Shown piece after piece: positions 7,253 to 15,009 of a stretch of 64,000 bases of DNA. Source of the DNA: Cryobacterium levicorallinum (lineage in GTDB: Bacteria > Actinomycetota > Actinomycetes > Actinomycetales > Microbacteriaceae); NCBI RefSeq assembly GCF_004402405.1, contig NZ_SOFE01000023.1, positions 308,297 through 372,296 on the forward strand. Direction: 5' to 3'. Position 1 is the first letter of the stretch, and every line of letters begins with the position of its first letter. The position numbers and the translations under genes were made by a program. The notes below the pieces were generated by a model. The model did no database searches. It saw only the letters and a list, made by a program, of their open reading frames with translations, and had not been told where the DNA came from.

Positions 7253-8455
7253 TCAGCGGCGGCGGGTGGAACCGTCGTGGTCGCTGATCGAGCCGATAAT
7301 CAGGGCGGACTGCAGAATGAGCGCCTCGCGGGCTCCGGTGGCGTCGTAGCCGATGACTTCGGAGACCCGCTTAAGGCGATAGCGCACGGTGTTGGGGTGC
7401 ACGAAAAGTTCCCGGGCGGTCGCCTCGAGTGAGCGCCCATTGTCGAGGTAACACCACAGCGTGGTGAGCAACTCGGTGGAATGCGCCTGCAACGGCCGGT
7501 AAATCCGGTGGATGAGCGTGGCTCGGGCGAGCGGATCGCCAGCAAGGGCGCGCTCGGGCAGCAGGTCGTCGGCTTGCACCGGGCGCGGCGCATTCCGCCA
7601 CGACCGAGCAACGGCAAAACCGGCCAGCGCCGCTTTGGCACTCTTGGACGCGTCGACCAGGTTGGGCACCTCGTGCCCGAGCACCAAATGTCCCGGCCCG
7701 AAGATGGGCTCGAGCGCCATGGCGATCTCCATGAAGGTCAGCGCTGCGGCTGTGCCGACGTCCTCACTGTCGACCGGCGCCGGGCGGGCACGCCCGATCA
7801 CGAGCACCAGCCGATTTCCCTGCACACCGATGAGCACATCGGCCGCCATGTGGCGTGCGGCGCGGCGCAACTGGTCGACATCGAGCATCTGCGGTGTGGT
7901 GCCGACGAGCACACAGACCTCGCCGTGGCCGTGCCAGCCGAGGGCCGCGATGCGACTGGGCAGCTCATCGTCGTATTCCCCGCTGAGAATGGAATCGACG
8001 ACGAGGGCCTCGAGGCGGGCGTCCCAGAGCCCGCGCGCCTCGGCGGCGCGCGCGTAGACATCCGCTGCCCCGAAGGCAATCTCGCGTGAGTAGAGCAGGA
8101 TCGCTTCCCGGAGAGACTCTCCACCGTCCTTGACGCGTTCCTCGACGACCTCGACGGTCACTCGAATGAGCTGCAGCGTTTGCTGCAGGCTCACCGAGCG
8201 CAGCAGCTCGCGCGGAGCGGCGCCGAAGACGTCTGCGGCGATCCACGGGGTTGACCGCGGGTCGTCGAACCACGAAATGAAGCTCGTAATTCCGGCCTGG
8301 GCGACCAGGCCGACAGCGGACCGCCGCCCTGGTGGCATATCGCCATACCAGGTGAGCGTGTCTTCGAGTCGTTTCAGCGTCTGCGTGGACAACTCACCGG
8401 AGATGGTGCGCAACCAGTTGAGAGTCTGCTCTTTCGTCTTGGGCGCCGGTGCCAC
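7253..8455 (-). CDS. fasR: PucR-family regulator, FasR-like activator of fatty-acid synthesis
   Basis: This 400-residue DNA-binding regulator ends in a PucR-type helix-turn-helix: LDNGRSLEATARELFVHPNTVRYRLKRVSEVIGYD, split here as LDNGRSLEATAREL and HPNTVRYRLKRV. The middle region matches the GGDEF-like/CdaR domains of the family. In Streptomyces coelicolor the homologue FasR sits beside fabD-fabH-acpP-fabF and activates it, and the same order here supports the name. The chosen start is the GTG at 8455, five bases after the aceE stop. The longer frame to 8932 only overlaps aceE. The gene is probably co-transcribed with aceE, coupling acetyl-CoA production to fatty-acid synthesis. Confidence 0.85.
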   Translation of the reverse strand: MAPAPKTKEQTLNWLRTISGELSTQTLKRLEDTLTWYGDMPPGRRSAVGLVAQAGITSFISWFDDPRSTPWIAADVFGAAPRELLRSVSLQQTLQLIRVTVEVVEERVKDGGESLREAILLYSREIAFGAADVYARAAEARGLWDARLEALVVDSILSGEYDDELPSRIAALGWHGHGEVCVLVGTTPQMLDVDQLRRAARHMAADVLIGVQGNRLVLVIGRARPAPVDSEDVGTAAALTFMEIAMALEPIFGPGHLVLGHEVPNLVDASKSAKAALAGFAVARSWRNAPRPVQADDLLPERALAGDPLARATLIHRIYRPLQAHSTELLTTLWCYLDNGRSLEATARELFVHPNTVRYRLKRVSEVIGYDATGAREALILQSALIIGSISDHDGSTRRR

Positions 8456-8460
8456 TGCTT

Positions 8461-11187
8461 TTAGCTCTCGCCCCCGGCGGAGCCGGTGGTGCCCGCGCTC
8501 ACGTCGTGCAGGCGATACTTTGCGATGGCCTGGCCGGCCAGGCTTCGGTCGACCTCGCCGCGGCGGGCGAGCAGCTCGAGAGTGCGCACCACCATCGACG
8601 GGCCGTCGATCTTGAAGAATCGACGCGCTGCCGGGCGGGTGTCCGAGAAGCCGAAGCTGTCGGCGCCGAGGGTGGCGAAGTCGCTCGGCACGAACTGGCG
8701 AATCTGGTCGGGAACGGCGTGCATGAAGTCCGACACGGCCACGAACGGGCCGGCAGCTCCCTCGAGCTTCGAGGTGACATACGGAATGCGTGGCTCGTCG
8801 TCGGGATTGAGAAAGTTGTGTTCCTCGGCGGCCAAGCCATCGCGACGCAGCTCCGTCCACGACGTGACCGACCAGACATCGGCCGAAACGCCCCAGTCGT
8901 CGGCGAGAAGCTTCGCAGCTTCCAGTGCCCACGGAACGGCAACACCCGAGGCCAGCAACTGGGCCTTCGGTCCGCTGACCGTCGACGTGCTCACCCGGTG
9001 GATACCGCGCAAAATGCCGTCAACGTCGACATTTTCGGGCTCGACCGGCTGCACGGCCGGCTCGTTGTAGACGGTGATGTAGTACATGACGTTCGGGTCG
9101 GTGTGGGCGCCGCCGTACATGCGCTCGAGGCCGGCGCGCACGATGTGGCCGATCTCGTACCCGTAGGCGGGGTCATACGAGACGACGGCCGGGTTGGTCG
9201 ACGCTAATAGCGGCGAGTGGCCGTCGGCGTGCTGCAGGCCTTCTCCGGTCAACGTCGTGCGCCCGGCCGTAGCGCCAATGATGAACCCGCGGGTCATCAT
9301 GTCGCCCGCTGCCCACAGGGCGTCGCCCGTGCGCTGGAATCCGAACATGGAGTAGAAAACGTACACCGGAATGAGCGGTTCACCCTGGGTGGAATACGAC
9401 GTACCGACGTTGGTGAATGCTGCGGCGGCGCCGGCCTCGTTGATGCCCACGTGCAGGATCTGGCCCTGCGGGCTCTCCTTGTAAGACAGCAGCTGGGCGT
9501 GGTCAACGGACGTGTAGTGCTGGCCGTTGGGGTTGTAGATCTTGGCGGTCGGGAAGAACGCATCGATACCAAAGGTGCGTGCTTCGTCGGGGATGATCGG
9601 CACGATGCGATTGCCAAAGTCCTTGGCCCGCACGAGCTCCTTGAGGAGCCGCACGAACGACATCGTCGTAGCGATCTCCTGGGTGCCTGAACCCTTCTTG
9701 GCGACCTTGTAGGTGTCGTCGCCGGGAAGGTTAAGCTTGGCGTGCTTGGTGCGACGTTCGGGCAGGTAACCACCGAGCGCACGACGACGCTCGTGCATGT
9801 ACTCGATCGCCTCGTCCTTGTTGCCGGGGGTGTAGTACGGCGGAAGGTACGGGTTTTCCTCGAGCTGGGCATCCGTGATCGGCACGTGCATGCTGTCTCG
9901 GAACGACTTGAGGTTGTCGAGGGTCATCTTCTTCATCTGGTGGGTCGCGTTGCGGCCCTCGAAGCTCGGACCGAGGCCGTAGCCCTTAATCGTCTTCGCC
10001 AGGATGACGGTGGGCTGGCCCTGGTGCTCGGACGCTGCCTTGAACGCGGCGTACACCTTGCGGTAATCGTGGCCGCCGCGTTTGAGGTTCCAGACCTCGT
10101 CGTCGCTCAAGTGTTCGACGAGCTTGAGCGCACGCGGATCGCGACCGAAGAAGTTCTCACGCACGTAGGCGCCGCTCTCGGCCTTGTAGGTCTGGTAGTC
10201 GCCGTCGGGCGTGACGTTCATCAGGTTGATCAGGGCGCCGTCGACGTCATTCTTGAGCAGGTTGTCCCACTCGCGACCCCAAACGACCTTGATGACGTTC
10301 CAGCCGGCACCGCGGAAAAAGCTTTCCAACTCCTGGATGATCTTGCCGTTACCGCGCACGGGGCCATCGAGTCGCTGCAGATTGCAGTTGATCACGAAAT
10401 TGAGGTTGTCGAGGCCCTCGTTGGCGGCGACCTGCAGCTGGCCGCGGCTTTCGACCTCGTCCATTTCGCCGTCGCCGAGGAACGCCCAGACCTGCTGGTC
10501 GCTCGCGTCCTTGATGCCGCGGTTGGTCAGGTAGCGGTTCAGCTGCGCCTGGTAGATCGCGTTGATCGGGCCGAGGCCCATCGACACGGTGGGGAACTGC
10601 CAGAATTCCGGCATCAGACGCGGGTGAGGGTACGAAGAGATGCCGTCGGGGGCATGCGACTTTTCCTGGCGGAAACCGTCGAGTTGGTTCTCGGTCAGGC
10701 GGCCCTCGAGGAAGGCGCGCGCGTAAGTGCCGGGGGAGGCGTGGCCCTGGATGAAAATCTGGTCGCCGCCGCCCGGGTGGTCCTGGCCGCGGAAGAAGTG
10801 GTTGAAACCGACCTCGTAGAGGGCAGCGGATGACGCGTACGTCGCGATGTGCCCGCCGACGGCGATGCCGGGGCGCTGGGCCCGGTGCACCAGAACGGCA
10901 GCGTTCCAGCGGATCCAGGCACGGTAGCGGCGCTCGATGTCTTCGTCGCCGGGAAAATCGGGTTCGTTCTCCGTAGCAATGGTGTTGATGTAGTCCGTCG
11001 TCGGAACCATCGGCACTCCGAGGTGCAACTCCTTCGAGCGCTTCAACAGGCTCAGCATGATCTCGCGCCCGCGTTCGTGGCCGTGTTCGGCAACGAGCGA
11101 ATCGAGGGATTGCGACCACTCAGCAGTCTCCTCCGGATCTGAGTCGGCGTTGTTCGTCGAATACGGGTCCTGGTCGTTGACCGTCAT
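8461..11187 (-). CDS. aceE: Pyruvate dehydrogenase E1, homodimeric type
   Basis: The enzyme decarboxylates pyruvate with thiamine diphosphate and passes the acetyl group to the lipoyl E2. The 908-residue single chain is the homodimeric class. The TPP/Mg site is seen as GDGEMDE followed about 30 residues later by [10 protein letters not shown]. Other family landmarks are [21 protein letters not shown] near residue 115 and the transketolase-like central domain. The ATG at 11187 has GGAGAGG upstream; the longer frame has no support. The E2 and E3 partners are the sucB and lpdA products encoded at 38.7-41.6 kb, as expected for actinobacteria with a mixed PDH/ODH complex. Confidence 0.97.
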   Translation of the reverse strand: MTVNDQDPYSTNNADSDPEETAEWSQSLDSLVAEHGHERGREIMLSLLKRSKELHLGVPMVPTTDYINTIATENEPDFPGDEDIERRYRAWIRWNAAVLVHRAQRPGIAVGGHIATYASSAALYEVGFNHFFRGQDHPGGGDQIFIQGHASPGTYARAFLEGRLTENQLDGFRQEKSHAPDGISSYPHPRLMPEFWQFPTVSMGLGPINAIYQAQLNRYLTNRGIKDASDQQVWAFLGDGEMDEVESRGQLQVAANEGLDNLNFVINCNLQRLDGPVRGNGKIIQELESFFRGAGWNVIKVVWGREWDNLLKNDVDGALINLMNVTPDGDYQTYKAESGAYVRENFFGRDPRALKLVEHLSDDEVWNLKRGGHDYRKVYAAFKAASEHQGQPTVILAKTIKGYGLGPSFEGRNATHQMKKMTLDNLKSFRDSMHVPITDAQLEENPYLPPYYTPGNKDEAIEYMHERRRALGGYLPERRTKHAKLNLPGDDTYKVAKKGSGTQEIATTMSFVRLLKELVRAKDFGNRIVPIIPDEARTFGIDAFFPTAKIYNPNGQHYTSVDHAQLLSYKESPQGQILHVGINEAGAAAAFTNVGTSYSTQGEPLIPVYVFYSMFGFQRTGDALWAAGDMMTRGFIIGATAGRTTLTGEGLQHADGHSPLLASTNPAVVSYDPAYGYEIGHIVRAGLERMYGGAHTDPNVMYYITVYNEPAVQPVEPENVDVDGILRGIHRVSTSTVSGPKAQLLASGVAVPWALEAAKLLADDWGVSADVWSVTSWTELRRDGLAAEEHNFLNPDDEPRIPYVTSKLEGAAGPFVAVSDFMHAVPDQIRQFVPSDFATLGADSFGFSDTRPAARRFFKIDGPSMVVRTLELLARRGEVDRSLAGQAIAKYRLHDVSAGTTGSAGGES

Positions 11188-11422
11188 AGTCGACCTCTCC
11201 TCTGTGGTTGATGCAGCCTGGGGTATATGCAGCGATGATGCCCCGCGGCTTGAACACAACGGTGGCAGGTGCCGTAACAGAGCAGGTTGGATTGCAACCG
11301 GCGGCACCACGTAAGCCTACAGATTTCGCAACTTGTCCGTGCGCGGGGGTGGCTAAACCAAAATGCGTGTTCGCTGTGACACCGGACATATTGCAGAGCT
11401 AGAGTGTGTCACCGGCCAATCC

Positions 11423-11923
11423 ATGCGCCCGGCACCGAGGAAAGAAGCTCTCATCGCTCTCGAAAATGACACCCAGGCCCCCGATTTCAAGCTCATCAAT
11501 CAGTTTGGTGAAACGGTTCAGTTGAGCCAGTATCGGGGGATCAAATCCGTCGCTCTGGTATTCTTCCCGCTGGCGTTCTCCGGCATCTGCAGTGGCGAAC
11601 TGTGTGAACTGCGTGACAACCTGGCCCTGTTTGAAGACGGCGGAGTCGAGCTCATCGGAATTTCGGTGGATTCCCGTCATGCACTGCGGGCCTTCGGTGA
11701 GCAGGAAAAATACACCTTCGACCTCGTGGCCGATTTCTGGCCGCACGGCGCCGTTGCGAAAGAATACGGCGTCTTTCTTGAGGACAAGGGCTTCGCTAAC
11801 CGCGCCACGTTCCTGATCGATCCGAGCGGCATCATTCGGGCCAGTTTCATCACAGCACCGGGCGAAGCTCGTCCGATCGACGCCTACCGGGCAGCCCTTG
11901 GACAGCTCGTACCCGCCCTCTGA
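11423..11923 (+). CDS. AhpE-type peroxiredoxin
   Basis: A thiol peroxidase that reduces hydrogen peroxide and organic peroxides. The signature is FFPLAFSGICSGELCELRD, with peroxidatic C56 and a second cysteine C61 five residues later, followed by the thioredoxin-fold end. The in-frame ATG at 11423 gives 166 residues with an unusual 11-residue lead. The family's normal first residues (MALE...APDF) correspond to IALENDTQAPDF, where an ATC codon at 11453 sits 8 bases after GAGGAAAG. The real start may therefore be ATC. The gene is divergent from aceE and ends 39 bases before tRNA-Val. Confidence 0.88.
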   Translation: MRPAPRKEALIALENDTQAPDFKLINQFGETVQLSQYRGIKSVALVFFPLAFSGICSGELCELRDNLALFEDGGVELIGISVDSRHALRAFGEQEKYTFDLVADFWPHGAVAKEYGVFLEDKGFANRATFLIDPSGIIRASFITAPGEARPIDAYRAALGQLVPAL

Positions 11924-11962
11924 CCTATACTGAACAGACCCGGTGACCTTGAGTCGTCGTCG

Positions 11963-12035
11963 GGGCCTTTAGCTCAGTTGGTAGAGCGCCACGTTTACAC
12001 CGTGGATGTCATCGGTTCGAGCCCGGTAGGGCCCA
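11963..12035 (+). tRNA. tRNA-Val (anticodon TAC)
   Basis: The 73-base cloverleaf is complete. The acceptor stem pairs GGGCCTT with AGGGCCC (one G-U), the D-arm stem is GCTC/GAGC, the anticodon stem is CCACG/CGTGG with loop TTTACAC (anticodon TAC), and the T arm is ATCGG/CCGGT around TTCGAGC. CCA is not encoded. The 3' half from 11994 to 12038 is repeated with two changes at 14888-14932, which suggests an integration site. Confidence 0.97.
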
Positions 12036-12038
12036 CAG
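11994..12038 (+). repeat. Left copy of the tRNA-Val 3' repeat (attachment-site-like)
   Basis: These 45 bases, from the anticodon loop through the tRNA end and three bases beyond, recur at 14888-14932 with two mismatches; the last 28 bases are identical. Integrases of mobile islands commonly use tRNA 3' ends in this way. No integrase lies between the copies, so the element would be old and reduced. Confidence 0.7.
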
Positions 12039-12171
12039 TATAAATACCTGATCAGAGTAAGCATCTGAGTAATACGCAGTCTCCGCGACACTCAGCTTGC
12101 CGTGGTTCGACTTGGCATTCGTATTGTGGCCCTTGGCGATTATTCGCGTTTTGTGGGACGGCGGCGCCTCG

Positions 12172-12357
12172 CTGACCGCCACCGAGCACCACAGCAGCAA
12201 CGAGCCCGATCTCGTGCGTCAGATCAGCGACGCGGTCGCACCGACCGTGGGTCGTCTGGTCTTCAACGGCTTCTCGACGGGGGTTCGGGTGTCATGGGCT
12301 CAGCATCACGACACGATTCCCCGTCACATCGACGGTGCCACGGTGCTGCCCCGCTGA
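12172..12357 (+). pseudogene. C-terminal remnant of an aldehyde dehydrogenase (NADP-dependent type)
   Basis: The frame reads LTATEHHSSNEPDLVRQI and then GRLVFNGFSTGVRVSWAQHH. This matches the last 80 residues of ketoglutarate-semialdehyde-type aldehyde dehydrogenases, in which GRLVFNGxPTGVxVSWAQHHGGPWP is typical. After AQHH the sequence decays: the GGPWP segment is missing and the frame stops early. Nothing of the catalytic domain is present upstream. It lies inside the tRNA-bounded region and is a gene fragment, not a working gene. Confidence 0.65.
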
Positions 12358-12412
12358 CCCGGCGGGTCGAGATGGCCCGGCGCCTCCTACTGCGCACCGG
12401 GACGGACGAAAA

Positions 12413-12437
12413 CGCTCCTGAGGGGTTCTCAGGAGCG
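12413..12437 (-). terminator. Terminator of the PA-domain propeller gene
   Basis: A perfect 10-bp stem (12413-12422 with 12428-12437) with a 5-base loop is followed in the leftward direction by TTTTCG. This is a canonical intrinsic terminator 34 bases after the leftward gene's stop. Confidence 0.85.
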
Positions 12438-12471
12438 ATTGCGTGTGGGTAATTCAGATCAGGCTGTCGGC

Positions 12472-14343
12472 TCAGTTTCCCGTGTATCGGAAGATGTAGA
12501 GCCCAAAGTCACGGTCGCTGGCGGCAACGTATTCGACGCCGTTGTTCTCGAACACGTCCACACCCCAGAAGTTGTTGCCGCCCTGGTCAATGAAGCGACC
12601 CGTCTCGACGAGTTTGTCGTCGATGATTTTGGTCACTCGAAAACCTCCCGCGTAATACGAGAAGTACGCCAGGTCGGCCCGCTGCTTGGACGTGGCCACC
12701 TCGTGAACCGAAAGGTCGCCGAAGCCCGCAGCGTAGGCCGGGTCCATGGCTTCGGGAATTGCATAGGTGTCCAGCTCGGACATCTTTCCCGTCGAGTTGT
12801 CGAAGAGGTGCACATAACCCCAACCGTCAAAGAACGCGCGCACGGAAACGAGGTCTCCGACGGCGCCTAGGCTCAGGCCGGGAATCACGCTGGCAGCACC
12901 AGCGAGGCAGGCCGCGTTATCGTACGAGGCCTCGAGGTCGAAGAAACCGAATCCGGTTTGACGGTCGACCGAAGAGGTCGGGATGGTGCCGGCAACGCTC
13001 ATCCCGAACGCGCCGCATCCGTCGGAACCCTCGCGGTTGATAATGACGATTCCGTCATAGCCGCCGGCCGCTTCAACGTTCGCCACCTTCTCGGTGAACG
13101 CGCAGAGGCCACGGGTGACGATCGCGATCTGGCTGCCGCTTGCGGTGACCGGTGCTGGTAGCACAATCGGATCACCGGAACATGCCTGTCCCGCGTAGAC
13201 GGCATCACCGGTCAGCGACTCGCCGCCTTGCAGCTGCGGGGTGTCGCTGCCCTGCGAGATCTGAAACGGCGTCGCGGAATCATCCGTGGTGCCCTCCGCG
13301 CCGTTGGGCGCGAAGTCCTCGTCGGCACCGATTATGAACCTGTTGTCGAGGGTGAACTCGCCCTGGTGGCCGTTACCTTCGGGCTTCTCGATCAGGCCTG
13401 CCGACTCCTGAAGCTGCGGGTCGGGGTTGGTGAAGTCCGTATCGCCGATATAGATCGGGGTGTGCACGTCGGTCATGTCGACCGTGACGTATCCGGCGTC
13501 CCAGTACGACAACAGCATCACCTGTTTTCCGTCGATCTGCTTGACGACAAGGTCATGCAGAAACACGTCGGTCAGGTTCGCCGGTGCGTTTTGGAGGATC
13601 TGCGGAAAGGTCTTGTCCAGATCGTATTCGGCGGTCAGGAACGGCTTCTTCGGGTTGGTGATGTCCATAATGTCGACATCGGTGCCCTCGTCGTTGTCAA
13701 CGATGACCGCGTACGCCTTCTCGCCGGCATCCCAGGCGAAGACGCTGTGGGTCTGGTTGGCGGTCTTCTTGCCCTGACCATCGGCTGTTGAATCGCCAAT
13801 GCCCACGGCCAGTGGTGTGGGGTGCTCGGGATTCGTCACGTCATAGAGATTCATGCCGCCGAAACCTGCTTTGTCCTTGCACTTCTCATTGTTGGTGACG
13901 AGCACGTCGCCGGTAAAGGCTGGCGTATCGAGTTGAAGGGTCTGGACACCCTCGCCCGGGTAGCTGCCCTCCTTGGACTGGATAAACGCGACCTCCTTCG
14001 GCTTCGCGGGGTCCTTGATATCCACGACGTGCACCCCGTTGTAGGTGCACGATACGACGCCCCACGCAGCAAGGTAGGCGTAATTCTTAAAGACGCCTAC
14101 GTCGGCGATCTTTTCAGGCACCGCGTTCTTCATCTTCAGTTTGGAGACTACGTTGACATTGGACTGTGTTGCCGGCAGATGACCGGCGGTTCCGCCGTGC
14201 TGGTGGGCGTCGCGAGCGCCGTCGGCGGTCGATATCGAGCCGTCGTCCCCGGGTCGGGCCGATGCAACGGATGTTGTGGCGAGGATCAACGCTGCGACGG
14301 ACACCAGCGTCAGTCCAGCGCGAATGGCAGGTGATTTGACCAT
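12472..14343 (-). CDS. Secreted LVIVD-type beta-propeller protein with inserted PA domain
   Basis: This 623-residue exported protein has a clear Sec signal peptide (residues 1-29, ending SVASA). The body contains propeller repeats such as GVHVVDIKDPAKPKEVAF, MNLYDVTNPEHPTPLAV and DIMDITNPKKPFLTAEY, the LVIVD pattern. A protease-associated (PA) domain is inserted at about residues 376-472 (YAGQACSGDPI, VTRGLCAFTEKVANVEAAGGYDGIVIIN). The propeller resumes afterwards (GYVHLFDNSTG, FGLYIFRY). No protease catalytic motif is seen, so it is probably a binding or surface protein. The ATG at 14343 has AAGGAG upstream. It is the only intact gene between the two tRNA-Val repeat copies. Its function is unknown. 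Confidence 0.8.
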   Translation of the reverse strand: MVKSPAIRAGLTLVSVAALILATTSVASARPGDDGSISTADGARDAHQHGGTAGHLPATQSNVNVVSKLKMKNAVPEKIADVGVFKNYAYLAAWGVVSCTYNGVHVVDIKDPAKPKEVAFIQSKEGSYPGEGVQTLQLDTPAFTGDVLVTNNEKCKDKAGFGGMNLYDVTNPEHPTPLAVGIGDSTADGQGKKTANQTHSVFAWDAGEKAYAVIVDNDEGTDVDIMDITNPKKPFLTAEYDLDKTFPQILQNAPANLTDVFLHDLVVKQIDGKQVMLLSYWDAGYVTVDMTDVHTPIYIGDTDFTNPDPQLQESAGLIEKPEGNGHQGEFTLDNRFIIGADEDFAPNGAEGTTDDSATPFQISQGSDTPQLQGGESLTGDAVYAGQACSGDPIVLPAPVTASGSQIAIVTRGLCAFTEKVANVEAAGGYDGIVIINREGSDGCGAFGMSVAGTIPTSSVDRQTGFGFFDLEASYDNAACLAGAASVIPGLSLGAVGDLVSVRAFFDGWGYVHLFDNSTGKMSELDTYAIPEAMDPAYAAGFGDLSVHEVATSKQRADLAYFSYYAGGFRVTKIIDDKLVETGRFIDQGGNNFWGVDVFENNGVEYVAASDRDFGLYIFRYTGN

Positions 14344-14370
14344 GACACTCCTTCGGTGCGGAATTTTGAA

Positions 14371-14382
14371 TCGAACGTTCGA
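14371..14382. promoter_or_regulatory. 12-base palindrome upstream of the propeller gene
   Basis: TCGAACGTTCGA is perfectly self-complementary and lies 28 bases before the leftward start. It resembles half of a LexA-type box but lacks the 4-base spacer, so I only call it a possible operator. Confidence 0.3.
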
Positions 14383-14666
14383 ACCGTAGTCCGCCCTTAC
14401 ACACTTTGGCAAGGAAGTACAAATCGACCAGGGTGGGGCCGCCATGGCGATACGGTGCGCATGCGTCGCCATGGCCTACCCCTCGCGGTGGATTTCGATC
14501 CGAATTCCTGCCGGACGCTTGTTCATCGCAAGCGTGGTTCAACGGACAGCAGAACGGCCGAGAGCGCGACCAGAACCCGTGGGGAGAAGGTCCTCTGGAC
14601 GCGTGCATCCCGTGGCCTCATGAAGGTCTGATGCCCTCGGTCCGCGGGAGTCCCGGGTCACGAACA

Positions 14667-14692
14667 GCGGCACCGCCGGTGTTCGGTGCCGC
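14667..14692. terminator. Hairpin in the intergenic region
   Basis: A perfect 9-bp GC stem with an 8-base loop and no T-tract. No gene ends nearby, so its role is unclear. Confidence 0.35.
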
Positions 14693-14887
14693 CAAGCTCG
14701 TTATGCTCGGCTAGTGTTGCGTACAGGCAGAACAAATGTGCTGGGTGTTTTGAGTTGGCGAGGCGTTGGTGTTCCAGCAGCAGGATTCGCCACAATCCCG
14801 GATTTCGGGCAAGTTACCGCAAATGCGCAGTCTCTCGAAAGTTCGTGTTCTTGCGGATTCTCATTGAATTTGATTGCGACCGGACCT

Positions 14888-14932
14888 TTTACACCGTGGA
14901 TATTATCGGTTCGAGCCCGGTAGGGCCCACAG
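14888..14932 (+). repeat. Right copy of the tRNA-Val 3' repeat (attachment-site-like)
   Basis: This is a 45-base direct repeat of 11994-12038 with two transitions. It starts inside the anticodon loop, so it cannot fold into a tRNA. It marks the probable right end of an integrated segment of about 2.9 kb. Confidence 0.7.
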
Positions 14933-15009
14933 AGAATTCTTCCAGGACTTGTGATCGTGAGGTCGAATGACACGCACGATGCAGGGCTTCTGGGTTGGGC
15001 TGGTGCGTT

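Larger units (their letters stand above)
14344..15009. other. Intergenic region, 666 bases
   Basis: From left to right it holds the promoter region of the leftward propeller gene with a perfect 12-base palindrome (14371-14382), a 9-bp hairpin (14667-14675 with 14684-14692), a visibly less GC-rich stretch (about 14700-14960), and the partial tRNA-Val copy. I see no convincing gene in it. Confidence 0.55.

Noticed and set aside
8456-8932. A longer N-terminus for the FasR-like regulator
   Set aside because: It overlaps the conserved end of aceE and has no similarity to PucR proteins; the GTG at 8455 fits.
14371-14382. A LexA (SOS) box
   Set aside because: The palindrome TCGAACGTTCGA lacks the 4-base spacer between GAAC and GTTC that actinobacterial LexA sites have.
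14888-14932. A second tRNA-Val gene
   Set aside because: Only the part from the anticodon loop onward is present; there is no D arm or 5' acceptor strand, so it is a repeat, not a gene.
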